DNA of 64,000 nt from Nocardia sp. NBC_01503 (GTDB taxonomy: Bacteria; Actinomycetota; Actinomycetes; Mycobacteriales; Mycobacteriaceae). Of this stretch, positions 45,578 through 54,517 are shown piece by piece (positions within the stretch are counted from its first letter, which is position 1; each line of letters opens with the position of its first letter). The position numbers were made by a program, and so were the translations under genes. The notes under the pieces are model-generated. The model made no database searches, was not told the DNA's origin, and worked only from the letters and a program-made list of their open reading frames with translations. The stretch spans positions 3,100,001 to 3,164,000 of the forward strand of contig NZ_CP109596.1 of assembly GCF_036327755.1 (NCBI RefSeq), written 5' to 3'.

Positions 45578-45928
45578 TCAGGCGGCGGGGTCGGACTCGA
45601 GGGTGTATACCCAGGCTGTACCGAGGCCGGGGATGTCCTGCTGGGCGAGGTTGACCCAACCCATGTCGTCCTGCTGGCGGCAGTCGTACCAGGCCACGTC
45701 CTGGCCATTGCCGCGGCAGGCGATGGTGCGGCCGGTGCCGGACGGGCTGACGATGATCATCTTGCCGTTCGCCTTGGCATTGAGCACGTTCAGATCGTTG
45801 TACGGCACGAAGTTGGCGGTGAGATCCGAGAATCTGGTGGGATCGGTGCTATCGGCACCGGCGTGCGGCGCGAGGCTGAGAACAACACCGGCGGCCAGCG
45901 CGGCGACGGTGAGCGATTTCTTGATCAT
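45578..45928 (-). CDS. small secreted protein, unknown function
   Basis: 116 residues with a signal peptide (SLTVAALAAGVVLSLAPHAGA). The mature part has two cysteines (ACRGNGQ and YDCRQQ) that may form a disulfide, and no family that I recognise. It starts at ATG 45928 (MIKKSLT), after a purine-rich stretch. Convergent with regX3. Probably exported to the cell wall or medium. Confidence 0.7.
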   Translation of the reverse strand: MIKKSLTVAALAAGVVLSLAPHAGADSTDPTRFSDLTANFVPYNDLNVLNAKANGKMIIVSPSGTGRTIACRGNGQDVAWYDCRQQDDMGWVNLAQQDIPGLGTAWVYTLESDPAA

Positions 45929-46120
45929 GGGCACGATGTCTAACACGCTCCGGTGAACCATCAGTAGCCAACCGATGTCACGCGTACTTCCCGCAACTCA
46001 CAATCCTGGGTCGCCCACCTGGCAGGACTCCGAAACAGACTTGGACGCAGCCTGATTCGAATGTCGTCACCGTGTGGCCGGTTCACCTGCTGTACACCTG
46101 CCGCCGCCGCCACACCCGCT

Positions 46121-46192
46121 CCGTCATCCCGGCATGTTTTCGGCCGGGATCCACCTGTGCGGCGTGAATCCCGGCCGAAGGTCTTTCGGGGA
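46121..46192. repeat. REP-like palindromic repeat pair, second unit degenerate
   Basis: CCGTCATCCCGGC at 46121 to GGCCGGGATCCAC at 46154 is a full unit; GTGAATCCCGGCCGAAGG from 46164 onward is a weaker inverted unit that runs up to the stop of the secreted-protein gene. The rest of the 231-bp gap 45962-46120 shows no gene. Confidence 0.75.
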
Positions 46193-46681
46193 CTAGCTTC
46201 CGGCGCTGCCGCTGAGCCCGCCCAGCAGTCCGCCGAGGGTCTTGCTCGCACTCCCGGAGCTGCCGGAGCCACCACTGCCGCCTCCGGGAGTACCCGGGTT
46301 GCCGCCGCCGGGGTTGCCCGGGGTGGACGGGTCGACCACATTGATGGCGATCGTCTTGGTGCTGCCGCCCTGTGAGCAGGTCAGCAGATGCTGTCCGGCG
46401 GTGGTGGGCTTCCAGGTGATGCTGGAGTACCCGACCGGCCACGGCACCTTCGGCCCGCTCAGATCATTGCCGTTATCGGTCCAGTACACGAGCAGCCCGA
46501 TGCCCGCACCGCTGAGATTCGCGGTGAGCGTGTACTCGGTATTGATCGTGTGCGGATCCCCACCGGTGATGGTGATCGCGTCGACGGTGGCACTCGCCTG
46601 CGGTGCGGCGAGCACGACGACCGCGGCGGCGGTGGCGACACCGGCAAAGCCCGCGCCCAGGCGCCGGGAGATGCTGCTCAT
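46193..46681 (-). CDS. secreted Ig-like-domain paralog with Gly/Ser tail (member 1)
   Basis: 162 residues: signal peptide (GVATAAAVVVLAAPQASA), one conserved domain of about 80 residues (VDAITITGG, YTLTANLSGAGIGLLVYWTD, KVPWPVGYSSITWKPTTAGQ) and a tail of PGGGNPGTPGGGSGGSG type ending ASKTLGGLLGGLSGS. Last gene of a four-gene tandem family on the minus strand. The shared domain looks beta-sandwich-like; I do not recognise a named family. GGAAG precedes ATG 46681. Probably a cell-surface protein. Confidence 0.75.
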   Translation of the reverse strand: MSSISRRLGAGFAGVATAAAVVVLAAPQASATVDAITITGGDPHTINTEYTLTANLSGAGIGLLVYWTDNGNDLSGPKVPWPVGYSSITWKPTTAGQHLLTCSQGGSTKTIAINVVDPSTPGNPGGGNPGTPGGGSGGSGSSGSASKTLGGLLGGLSGSAGS

Positions 46682-46695
46682 GCTGTGTCTTCCGT

Positions 46696-47151
46696 TCACT
46701 TGTTGCCGGTGGTGCCGCTGCTGCCGCTACCGAGCGGTCCGGCGGGCCCGAAGCCGCTGCCGGAGCTGGAGCTGCCCGAGCCGATCGGCTTGTCCGCCAC
46801 GTTCACGACGGTGGACCGGGTGCTGCCGCCCTGTTCGACGGTGATGACGTGCTGTCCCTTGGTGGACGGCGTCCAGCTGATACTGGCGTGGCCGACCGGC
46901 CACGGCACCTTGGGACTGCCGATGAATTCACCGTTGTCGCTGAAGTACACGAGCAGCCCGGCCGAGGCGCCGCTGAGGGTGGCCGAGATGGTGTACTCGC
47001 TGTCGACCTGAAGGTTCGATCCTTCGACGGTGACGGTGTCGACCGCCGCGCAGGCCGTGGGGGCCGCCATGACGGCGGCCGCCGCGACCGCCGCGAAGCA
47101 GGTGATACCGACGCCGGCTCGGCGAGCGGTCCTCGGTGGTGCGATACGCAT
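46696..47151 (-). CDS. secreted Ig-like-domain paralog with short Gly/Ser tail (member 2)
   Basis: 151 residues: signal peptide (GITCFAAVAAAAVMAAPTACA), the shared domain (VDTVTVEGSNLQVDSEYTIS, GLLVYFSDNGEFIGSPKVPW, STKGQHVITVEQGGSTRST) and a tail rich in Gly and Ser. AGGAGAAC precedes ATG 47151. 14 bp upstream of member 1 and 19 bp downstream of member 3, so one transcript is likely. Confidence 0.75.
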   Translation of the reverse strand: MRIAPPRTARRAGVGITCFAAVAAAAVMAAPTACAAVDTVTVEGSNLQVDSEYTISATLSGASAGLLVYFSDNGEFIGSPKVPWPVGHASISWTPSTKGQHVITVEQGGSTRSTVVNVADKPIGSGSSSSGSGFGPAGPLGSGSSGTTGNK

Positions 47152-47170
47152 GTCTTCGTTCTCCTGGTAC

Positions 47171-47725
47171 TTACGAGCTGCCGAACAAGCCGCCGGACAG
47201 ACCGCCGAGGATCTTGCCCGCACTGCCGGAGCCGCCGCTACCGGTGCCCGCGCCCGGGTTGGTGGTGGTGGGCGGAGTGGTCGGAGGCGTGGTGGGCGGT
47301 GTCGTCGGAGGCGTGGTGGTCGGCGGTGTGGTGGGGGGCGTGGTCGGCGGGGTCGTGGTCGAACCGCTCGACACATTGATCACGATCGACCGGGTGTTGC
47401 CACCCTGCGAGGCGGTCAGAATGTGCTGTCCGGCCGTGCTCGGGGTCCAGTCGATGGAGGCGTGCCCGACCGGCCACGGCACCTTGGGACCGCTGAAGTC
47501 GTTGCCGTTATCGCTCCAGTAGACGAGCAGGCCGATCGAGGCCCCGCTCAGATCGGCACTGAGCGTGTAGGTGTTGCCGACCCGGAAATCCGAACCCGAG
47601 ATGGTGACGGTGTCGACATTGGCCTGGGCCGTAGGCGACAGCGCGAGGACGAGCCCCGCGCCACCGGCGACGGCCGCCGCGGCGATGCCCGCGCCGATGC
47701 GGCGGCGAGAAGTGTTGTTGCGCAT
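47171..47725 (-). CDS. secreted Ig-like-domain paralog with Pro/Thr tail (member 3)
   Basis: 184 residues: signal peptide (AAAAVAGGAGLVLALSPTAQA), the shared domain (VDTVTISGSDFRVGNTYTLS, GLLVYWSDNGNDFSGPKVPW, STAGQHILTASQGGNTRS) and a mucin-like tail of TTPPTTPP repeats ending GSGSAGKILGGLSGGLFG. Pro-Thr tails in actinobacterial wall proteins are often O-mannosylated; this is inference. GGAGAC precedes ATG 47725. Confidence 0.75.
   Translation of the reverse strand: MRNNTSRRRIGAGIAAAAVAGGAGLVLALSPTAQANVDTVTISGSDFRVGNTYTLSADLSGASIGLLVYWSDNGNDFSGPKVPWPVGHASIDWTPSTAGQHILTASQGGNTRSIVINVSSGSTTTPPTTPPTTPPTTTPPTTPPTTPPTTPPTTTNPGAGTGSGGSGSAGKILGGLSGGLFGSS
47259..47357. repeat. low-complexity DNA encoding the TTPPTTPP tail of member 3
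   Basis: About 100 bp of tandem GGCGG/GTGGTG-type units reading T-T-P-P on the minus strand. Such DNA expands and contracts easily. Confidence 0.8.
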
Positions 47726-47792
47726 GAAGTCTCCTGTGCATACCTGGGGATAACTCTGTGCCCCAGGGAATTTCGAAGGGGAGCGTTCGGCG

Positions 47793-48449
47793 TCAGAGAC
47801 CGAACGGGAGCAGGCCGTCCGCGCTGCCCGTGCCGCCGCCGCTGGGCTTGGTGGTGGTCGGCGGGGCCGTGGTGGTCACCGGCGGAGTGGTGGTCGGCGG
47901 GACCGTGGTGGGCGGCGTCGTGGTCACCGGGGGTTCGGTGGTCGGCGGCGCGGTCGTGGTCGGCGGCACCGTGGTGGTGGGCGGCGCGGTCGTGGTCGGC
48001 GGTTCGGTGGTGGGCGGGACCGTGGTGGTCGGCGGCACCGTGGTGGTGGGCGGGACGGTGGTGGTGGGCACCGATCCGTCGGTCACGGTCACCACGAGCG
48101 ATTTGGTGCTGCTGCCCTGCGAGGCCGTGATCACATGCTGTCCAACGCTCCTCGGCGTCCAGTCCAGGCTGGCGTGGCCGACCGGCCACGGCACCTTACC
48201 GGCGGGGGTGAGGCTGTCGCCGTTATCGCTCCAGTAGACGAGCAGGCCGATGGAGGCACCGCCGAGGTCGGCATTGAGGGTGTAGCTGTTGCCGACCTTC
48301 AGATCGCTGCTCGAGATGCTGATCGAGTTGACCGCGGCATTGGCCCGGGGCGCTTCGGGCGCGGCGAGGACGGCGATGACGCCCGTCGCGACGGCGAGCC
48401 CGGCGAGTCCGGCGCCCAGTACGCGCCGGTTGGGCGGAGTGTTGCTCAT
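47793..48449 (-). CDS. secreted Ig-like-domain paralog with long Thr/Pro/Val tail (member 4)
   Basis: 218 residues: signal peptide (GLAVATGVIAVLAAPEAPRA), the shared domain (VNSISISSSDLKVGNSYTLN, GLLVYWSDNGDSLTPAGKVP, HVITASQGSSTKSLVV) and a tail of about 80 residues of TTTVPP, TTTAPP and TTEPP units before SGGGTGSADGLLPFGL. First gene of the group; CAGGAG precedes ATG 48449. The tail is the longest of the four and looks like a surface stalk. Confidence 0.75.
   Translation of the reverse strand: MSNTPPNRRVLGAGLAGLAVATGVIAVLAAPEAPRANAAVNSISISSSDLKVGNSYTLNADLGGASIGLLVYWSDNGDSLTPAGKVPWPVGHASLDWTPRSVGQHVITASQGSSTKSLVVTVTDGSVPTTTVPPTTTVPPTTTVPPTTEPPTTTAPPTTTVPPTTTAPPTTEPPVTTTPPTTVPPTTTPPVTTTAPPTTTKPSGGGTGSADGLLPFGL
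47841..48072. repeat. tandem low-complexity DNA encoding the TTTVPP tail of member 4
   Basis: About 230 bp of 21-bp and 24-bp units reading T-T-T-V-P-P, T-T-T-A-P-P or T-T-E-P-P on the minus strand. Confidence 0.85.
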
Positions 48450-48551
48450 GTTTTCTCCTGTGCTGCGGCCCACGAGGGGTGTGGGTCCGTCGCACAGTAG
48501 GTGAGCAGTGAAGTGAAACGGGGTGCTTTCAGAAAGTTACCCGTGAGTTAA

Positions 48552-49532
48552 TTAACCCCGTTTAGTGGTGGTGGCCTTCTTCGCCCCGGTCGCGGCCTTG
48601 GTCGCGGCGGGCACCGTGCCCGCCTTCTCGGCGGCCTTGCGCACGCTCTCGCCCGCCTTGTTCGCGATGGCGGCCTCGTCCTCGGCCTTCTGCCGCGCGA
48701 TCACGGTGGCCGGATGCACCGCCACGATCCCGAGCCCCTGCCGCCGCCGGCAGTGCTGCGCCAGCTCGTCATAGCCGGGCTTGCCGATCAATTCGATCAG
48801 CTCCGGTGCGTACGCCTCCCACACCGGCCGGGTGCCGACATGTGCGTCCGGTGAGCCGGTGCAGTACCAGTTCAGGTCCAAACCGCCCGGCCCCCAGCCG
48901 CGGCGGTCGTACTCGCCGATCACCGTACGCAGAATCTGCACCCCGTCCGGCCGGTCCACCCAATCCTGGGTGCGGCGGATGGGCAGCTGCCAGCACACCT
49001 CGGGCTTGACCGTGAGCGGCTCCAGGCCCTTGCGCAGCGCCATGGTGTGCAGGGCGCAGCCGATGCCGTTCTCGAAGCCCGGCCGGTTGAGGAAGATGCA
49101 CGCGCCGTCCACCCGCCGGGTGCGCAGCGCGGGCTCGTCGTCGAGGTCGTCCTCTTCCAGATACAGCTTCTTGCGGACCTTGCCCTCCTTGTCGAGGGCC
49201 TTCGGCATGAGCTGCCAATCCTCGGGTGTGAGCATTTTCACAGCCTTGGCCAACTTCTTGCCGTCGTCCTCGTCGGAGAGGAACGCGCCGTGCGAACAGC
49301 AGCCGTCATCCTCGCGTCCGGCGATGATGCCCTGGCATGCCGGAGTGCCGAAAACGCACGTCCAGCGCGACAACAGCCAGGTCATGTCCGCCGCGATCAA
49401 ATGCTCGTCATTAGCCGGGTCGACAAACTCGATCCACTCGCGCGGGAAGTCGAGCTCTACTTCTGGAGCCGGGTCGATCTTCGCCGCTGGTCGCAGCCCG
49501 GTCGGGCCACTCGCGGATGCACCTGCCGTCAC
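48552..49532 (-). CDS. Cys-rich conserved protein (Rv0495c-like)
   Basis: 326 residues. Eight or more cysteines are spread over the first 230 residues: C59, C66, C78-C79 ([10 protein letters not shown]), C145, C159 (NGIGCALHT), C180 and NWYCTGSP. This looks like a metal- or cluster-binding protein of the YkgJ/DUF3109 sort, though I cannot assign it. The C-terminus is lysine/alanine-rich ([15 protein letters not shown]). GTG 49532. Divergent from ppx, in the same order as M. tuberculosis. Confidence 0.75.
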   Translation of the reverse strand: MTAGASASGPTGLRPAAKIDPAPEVELDFPREWIEFVDPANDEHLIAADMTWLLSRWTCVFGTPACQGIIAGREDDGCCSHGAFLSDEDDGKKLAKAVKMLTPEDWQLMPKALDKEGKVRKKLYLEEDDLDDEPALRTRRVDGACIFLNRPGFENGIGCALHTMALRKGLEPLTVKPEVCWQLPIRRTQDWVDRPDGVQILRTVIGEYDRRGWGPGGLDLNWYCTGSPDAHVGTRPVWEAYAPELIELIGKPGYDELAQHCRRRQGLGIVAVHPATVIARQKAEDEAAIANKAGESVRKAAEKAGTVPAATKAATGAKKATTTKRG

Positions 49533-49597
49533 AGTGCGGAACGCTAACAGCTCAGTCGCCTGGCCTGAAGTCGTGACGCACCCAGTACCGTGTTCTT

Positions 49598-50590
49598 GTG
49601 CGGCTAGGTGTACTCGATGTGGGAAGCAATACCGTTCACCTGCTGGTGGTGGACGCGCATCGCGGTGGCCACCCGATGCCGATGAGCTCGACGAAGGCCA
49701 CTTTGCGGCTGTCCGAGAGCATGGACGATCAGGGCCGGATCACGCCCGCGGGAGCCGCCAGGCTGACCGCGACTGTGGCCGAGTTCTCAAGTATCGCAAA
49801 GACTTCCGGCTGCGCGGAGTTGATGGCGTTCGCCACATCCGCGGTGCGTGAGGCCGCCAATTCCGAAGAGGTTCTGGCCCGCGTGCGCAGTGCGACCGGG
49901 GTCAATCTGCAGGTCTTGACCGGAGCCGAGGAGGCGAACCACACCTTCCTGGCGGTGCGCCGCTGGTACGGCTGGAGCGCCGGGCGGATTCTGAACCTGG
50001 ATATCGGCGGCGGCTCGCTCGAGATGAGCAATGGCGCGGACGAACAACCCGATGTCGCTCTCTCGTTGCAGTTGGGTGCGGGCCGGCTCACCCGGGATTG
50101 GCTGCGGCACGATCCGCCGGGCAAGCGCCGGGTCGCGGTGCTGCGCGATTGGCTCGACGCCGAGCTGGTGCTGCCGTCCAAGCAACTGCTCGAGGTGGGT
50201 CGCCCGGATCTGGCGGTCGGCACCTCCAAGACCTTCCGCTCGCTGGCCCGGCTGACCGGTTCGGCCCCCTCCGCCGCGGGTCCGCGGGTGCGGCGTACCC
50301 TCACGAGTTCCGGCTTGCGGCAACTGATTGCGTTCATATCGAGAATGACCGCCGCGGACCGTGCAGAATTGGAAGGCGTGAGTTCGGATCGGTCACAGCA
50401 ATTGGTGGCCGGCGCGCTGGTCGCGGAGGCGAGTATGCGGGCATTGTCACTGGATACGCTGGAAATCTGTCCCTGGGCACTGCGTGAGGGATTGATCCTG
50501 CGAAAACTTGATACCGACCTGGGTAGCGAACCGATAACTGGCGGCTCCAACGGCGGCCAGCCGGGCACGATCGAAACGGTGTCTCGATGA
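49598..50590 (+). CDS. ppx: exopolyphosphatase / Ppx-GppA phosphatase (Rv0496-like)
   Basis: 330 residues. The actin-like ASKHA fold is clear: [54 protein letters not shown]. Hydrolyses polyphosphate from its ends, or possibly (p)ppGpp-type substrates. GTG 49598. Its stop overlaps the next start (ATGA). The conserved link with senX3-regX3 suggests phosphate metabolism. Confidence 0.9.
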   Translation: MRLGVLDVGSNTVHLLVVDAHRGGHPMPMSSTKATLRLSESMDDQGRITPAGAARLTATVAEFSSIAKTSGCAELMAFATSAVREAANSEEVLARVRSATGVNLQVLTGAEEANHTFLAVRRWYGWSAGRILNLDIGGGSLEMSNGADEQPDVALSLQLGAGRLTRDWLRHDPPGKRRVAVLRDWLDAELVLPSKQLLEVGRPDLAVGTSKTFRSLARLTGSAPSAAGPRVRRTLTSSGLRQLIAFISRMTAADRAELEGVSSDRSQQLVAGALVAEASMRALSLDTLEICPWALREGLILRKLDTDLGSEPITGGSNGGQPGTIETVSR

Positions 50591-52560
50591 CCGAGGATAT
50601 TAGTCAACTGTCCGTCGCCGAACTGTTGGCGCGAAACGGGCAGGGCGCGGCCCCCAATGCGGGTGGTGGCGGGCGCAGACGTCGGAGTGGGCGCGGCATT
50701 TCGGTCGCGGATCTGACCGGCGATATTCCGATGGTGCGGAACGGATCGTCCTCGCACGCGGCATCGGATGAGGACGGGGACGGCACGTACGAGGAAAGCG
50801 CCGCGGTCGCTTCCGCGCCCCAGCCTAATTCGGTCGAAACGGACTATTCAAACTTTTCGAACTACTCGAATAATTCTGACTACTCGAACTTTCCGGATTA
50901 CTCGGACTTTTCCTACGGCTCGCCCACTCCGCAGGCCGACTATCCGGACTACTCCGGCTACACCGCCCCCGCCGAGCCGGAACCCGCGTACTCCCCACTC
51001 TCCGGCCCCATTTCGTACTACGACCCGCTGGCCGCACCAGCGCCCCCGTCGCTACCCGAGCCGTCCGGCTACCAGTGGTCGGACGGCTCCGACCGTCTGA
51101 ACGGCCATGCCGCCCCCGGCCTGGAACAGCCGCGCTCCGGGCGTCGCCGCAAGCCCGATCCGCTCGATGCCGACGTCTCGCTCGCCGAGATCGAAGATCC
51201 GACCGCCGCCCGTGACGAGGGCGGCCGGCGCCGCCGCTTCGATCCGGAAGAGGACACCACCGACGAGGTGCGCCCCTTCCGCGGTACGGGCCGCACCCCC
51301 GGCGGCAACGACAGCGCCATGGGCGCTCTCGACAGCGCCGGCCGCTCCCGCCAATTCGATGCCGCGCCCGCCTGGTCGCCGGAGCCACAGCCCGCCCCCG
51401 GTTTCGACCCCCTGGCAGCCTCGCTCGCGCCCCCGCCGACCCAGGCCGCACCCGCCGCCCCGCCGATGTCCCGTTCGGCCCGCAGGCATGCCGAGGCGCA
51501 GCGCGCGGCCGAGGTCGAGCGTCAGGCCCCGCCCGCCCGCCCCGAGCCGCAGCCGTGGCAGCAGCCGGAGCCGTGGCAGCAGCCGGAGCCGCAGTGGCAG
51601 AACGACTCCCGGCGCCAGCCCGAGCCCTGGCAGAACGGGGCACGCCAGCCCGAGCCGGATTGGCAGAACGGCGTACAGCAGCCCCAGCCCCAGCCGCCGC
51701 AGTCCTGGCAGGGGCAGGACCAGTGGCATGACGACGAACCGGTCGCTCCGCGTCAGGACGAGCCGCGCCGCAACGGCCGCCCCGGCCGCGGTGCCCCCGA
51801 ACCGGCCCGGGGTGCGGAGCCCGGTCGTGGGGCCCTGCCCGCGTGGTCGGCGCGAAGACGCCCGGCGCCCGAACCCGCCGCGCACGAGCAGGGTTCGATT
51901 CCGACCACCGCCTGGACCTCACCGGATCAGGATCAGCAACTGGTCTCCGGCGGCACGGTTGCCGGAGATCTGCTGCACAATGCGCTCGAGCGTGAAGACG
52001 AACGCGCGGAACGGGATGCGCGACGCGGCGGCAAACGTCGCATCGGTGGTTCGCGCCGCCGCGGGCATGACGATCATCCGGAGCCGGACGAACATCTCAC
52101 CGATGTCTACTCCCCGCTCGACGAGGATGACGACGATTACGACGACGACGACGATTACGACGACGAGCCCCGGATCTCCATGGCCGAGCGCTTTTCGGCG
52201 GTCACGTCGAAGTTCACGGCGCGCGCCGGATCGCTCACCGCCGGAAGGAAATCCGCGCCCGCCCGGGCGGCCGGAAATCGGCTTCCCACCGAGGACGAGA
52301 ACCGTCGCCAATGGATGATCCTGGGCGGGCAGAGTGTCGGCGCGGCGGTCGCGGGCATGTTGCTGTTCAAGGGTTTCGAACGCATGTGGGAAATGCTTCC
52401 GTGGGTTGCCCTGGCGCTGGCGATGATCGTGATTCTCGGTTTGGTGGCACTCGTTCGCGTATTGCGCCGCACCGATGACATTTTCAGCACTGTGATTGCC
52501 GTCGTCGTAGGCGTCTTTGTGACGCTCGGACCGCTAGCCTTTCTACTCAGTACGAACTGA
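50587..52560 (+). CDS. large membrane protein with disordered repeat-rich N-terminus (Rv0497-like)
   Basis: 657 residues, about twice the length I recall for Rv0497 (about 310). Residues 1-90 hold acidic, Ser/Asn/Tyr-rich repeats (YSNFSNYSNNSDYS). The middle is Pro/Gln/Trp-rich, with an 18-bp perfect tandem (51553-51588) encoding PWQQPE twice and further WQN/QPEP units. An acidic run (DDDYDDDDDYDDE) lies near residues 512-528. Two or three C-terminal membrane helices follow (VAGMLLFKGF, LPWVALALAMIVILGLVALV, FVTLGPLAFLL). The N-terminus is probably cytoplasmic. Function unknown. Confidence 0.8.
   Translation: MTEDISQLSVAELLARNGQGAAPNAGGGGRRRRSGRGISVADLTGDIPMVRNGSSSHAASDEDGDGTYEESAAVASAPQPNSVETDYSNFSNYSNNSDYSNFPDYSDFSYGSPTPQADYPDYSGYTAPAEPEPAYSPLSGPISYYDPLAAPAPPSLPEPSGYQWSDGSDRLNGHAAPGLEQPRSGRRRKPDPLDADVSLAEIEDPTAARDEGGRRRRFDPEEDTTDEVRPFRGTGRTPGGNDSAMGALDSAGRSRQFDAAPAWSPEPQPAPGFDPLAASLAPPPTQAAPAAPPMSRSARRHAEAQRAAEVERQAPPARPEPQPWQQPEPWQQPEPQWQNDSRRQPEPWQNGARQPEPDWQNGVQQPQPQPPQSWQGQDQWHDDEPVAPRQDEPRRNGRPGRGAPEPARGAEPGRGALPAWSARRRPAPEPAAHEQGSIPTTAWTSPDQDQQLVSGGTVAGDLLHNALEREDERAERDARRGGKRRIGGSRRRGHDDHPEPDEHLTDVYSPLDEDDDDYDDDDDYDDEPRISMAERFSAVTSKFTARAGSLTAGRKSAPARAAGNRLPTEDENRRQWMILGGQSVGAAVAGMLLFKGFERMWEMLPWVALALAMIVILGLVALVRVLRRTDDIFSTVIAVVVGVFVTLGPLAFLLSTN
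51553..51588 (+). repeat. 18-bp perfect tandem repeat (PWQQPE units)
   Basis: CCGTGGCAGCAGCCGGAG occurs twice without a gap, followed by degenerate WQ/QPEP units to about 51715. Confidence 0.9.
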
Positions 52561-52574
52561 GCAGGGAGCGGGCA

Positions 52575-53504
52575 GTGGGGAATAACGCGCAGGGGGCGAA
52601 CGAAAACCGAGCCGGTCGAAGGGAAGTCCGAATCGGCCTCTCCTCGGCTTCGGTCTATCCGGAGAACACCGAGGCCGCGTTCCGGTACGCGGCCGAACTC
52701 GGTTACGACGGCGTCGAATTGATGGTGTGGGCCGAACCGGCCAGCCAGAGCATCTCGACCGTGCAGTCGTTCATGCACAAATACGGGATGCCGGTGCTGG
52801 CGGTGCACGCGCCGTGTCTGCTGATCTCGCAACGGGTCTGGGGGTCGGACCCGATCGCGAAGCTCACCCGCAGCGTGCACACCGCCGAGGCGCTGGGCGC
52901 GGCCACCGTGGTGGTGCATCCGCCGTTCCGCTGGCAGCGCCGCTACGCCGACGGCTTCGCCGCGCAGGTGGCCGAGCTGGAGAACGCCAGTCCGGTCGCG
53001 GTCGCGGTGGAGAATATGTTTCCCATGCGGGTGGATACGCTCTTCGGTCGCGGCGGCGGTTCGGTGAAGCGGCTGGAGCGCCGGGGTGGTCCGGGTCCGT
53101 CCATCACCACCTTCAGCCCGTCCTTCGACCCGACCGATACCGGTTTCCGGCACTACACCCTCGACACTTCGCATACCGCGACGGCGGGGGTGGACCCGCT
53201 GGTACTGGCGCGTCGCATGGCCTCCGGCCTGACCCATCTGCATCTGGCCGACGGTCGTGGCGCCGCGACGGACGAACACCTCATTCCGGGCGAGGGCACC
53301 CAGCCGGTGGCCGAGCTCTGTGAGATGTTGCTGGCCAATGATTTCGGCGGTCAGGCCGTGATCGAGGTGAACACCCAGCCGGCGCGCACCACCATGGATC
53401 GCGCCGCCATGCTCAATCGCGCCCTGACCTTCGCGCGCACGCATCTCAATGGCGTCGCCCCGGCCACCGCGCCGCACCCCGAGCCGACCGGCGTCCGCGG
53501 CTGA
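52575..53504 (+). CDS. sugar phosphate isomerase/epimerase-like TIM-barrel protein (Rv0498-like)
   Basis: 309 residues. RIGLSSASVYPENTEAAFRY, GYDGVELMVWAEPAS, VLAVHAPCLLISQRVW, VAVAVENMFPMRVDTLFG, and the late VIEVNTQPARTTMDRA fit the xylose isomerase-like TIM-barrel family, with metal-ligand Glu, His and Asp in place. The substrate is unknown. GTG 52575, 14 bp after the preceding gene, likely one transcript with ppx. Confidence 0.85.
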   Translation: MGNNAQGANENRAGRREVRIGLSSASVYPENTEAAFRYAAELGYDGVELMVWAEPASQSISTVQSFMHKYGMPVLAVHAPCLLISQRVWGSDPIAKLTRSVHTAEALGAATVVVHPPFRWQRRYADGFAAQVAELENASPVAVAVENMFPMRVDTLFGRGGGSVKRLERRGGPGPSITTFSPSFDPTDTGFRHYTLDTSHTATAGVDPLVLARRMASGLTHLHLADGRGAATDEHLIPGEGTQPVAELCEMLLANDFGGQAVIEVNTQPARTTMDRAAMLNRALTFARTHLNGVAPATAPHPEPTGVRG

Positions 53505-53585
53505 AGTGATTCATCCCACGAGATGGGGAGTTCGCCGATAGGTCGCTTGTACGCTGTACAAACCGACAGTGGAGAGGACCAGCGG

Positions 53586-54482
53586 ATGACAACGGAGTTG
53601 ACCGTCGAGCCGGATCAGGCGAGCCCGCGCGCCGACGCGCCCTTCAGCCGGGTCTGCGCGGTGGCCGAACTCCAGTCGGAGGATCCCGGTATCGGCCGCT
53701 ACGCCGGCGTCATCGACGGCATCTGGACCATCGGCAAGAAGCTGCACGGCGGCACCATGGTCGCCGGCAGCGCCGCGGCCGCCACCGAATGGCTGCGCCG
53801 CACAGCCCCCGAGCGCGCCGATATGTTCCCCATCGCCGCCAGCTCCGACTTCCTCGGCGCACCCGATCCGGGCGCGGTCGAGTACGAGGTCCGCACCCGC
53901 AAGATCGGCCGCCAGATCTGCCTCATCGACGCGAGCCTGATCCAGAACGGCCGCACCCTGGTGCACACCGCCTTCACGTTCAGCCACCTGGACGACACCG
54001 CCCCGGTCTACGCCGCCGACCACGCCCAGGACATGCCCGCCGAACCCGATGAGCACGCCCTCGGCTACGACGACGACAACCCGATGGGCAAGATCGTCCA
54101 TGTGGCACAGGGCTCTTCGGTCGCCCTCGACGCGAAGTGGGCGCGCTTTCTCTCCGGTGAAACCTCCGAACCCCGTCTGCGCCTGTGGATTCGGCCCTTC
54201 GACGGTGATGAGCGGGATCCGGACGTCTCCGCCTTCTTCGCCATGATGGCCGCCGACATGTCCCCGCCGGTTCCGATGAACCTCGGCCACTTCGGCTGGG
54301 CCCCAACGGTTCAGCTCACCACCTACCTGCGCCGTCGCCCGGCTCCGGGCTGGCTGCGCGTCATCGCGCACGCCCGCGAGGTCGGCGGTCGCATGTTCGA
54401 CGAGGATCAACTCGTCATCGATTCCACGGGTGCGATCGTCGCGCAGAGCCGTCAGCTCGCCCTCATCCCGCAATCGCGATAA
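53586..54482 (+). CDS. thioesterase-family protein (Rv0499-like)
   Basis: 298 residues of the acyl-CoA thioesterase/HotDog superfamily: GIWTIGKKLHGGTMVAGSAA, EWLRRTAPERADMFPIAASS, DFLGAPDPGAVEYEVRTRKI, LVHTAFTFSHLDD and a second HotDog-like half from about residue 170. Likely cleaves acyl-CoA thioesters; chain length unknown. GGAGAGGACC precedes ATG 53586. Follows the TIM-barrel gene as in M. tuberculosis. Confidence 0.8.
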   Translation: MTTELTVEPDQASPRADAPFSRVCAVAELQSEDPGIGRYAGVIDGIWTIGKKLHGGTMVAGSAAAATEWLRRTAPERADMFPIAASSDFLGAPDPGAVEYEVRTRKIGRQICLIDASLIQNGRTLVHTAFTFSHLDDTAPVYAADHAQDMPAEPDEHALGYDDDNPMGKIVHVAQGSSVALDAKWARFLSGETSEPRLRLWIRPFDGDERDPDVSAFFAMMAADMSPPVPMNLGHFGWAPTVQLTTYLRRRPAPGWLRVIAHAREVGGRMFDEDQLVIDSTGAIVAQSRQLALIPQSR

Positions 54483-54517
54483 AGCCCTTTCCCGCCCACC
54501 CACTAACCTTGATTTCC

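Noticed and set aside
47259..48072. Regular tandem repeats that could be a CRISPR array
   Set aside because: Units are short, without unique spacers, and translate in frame as Pro/Thr tails of secreted proteins.
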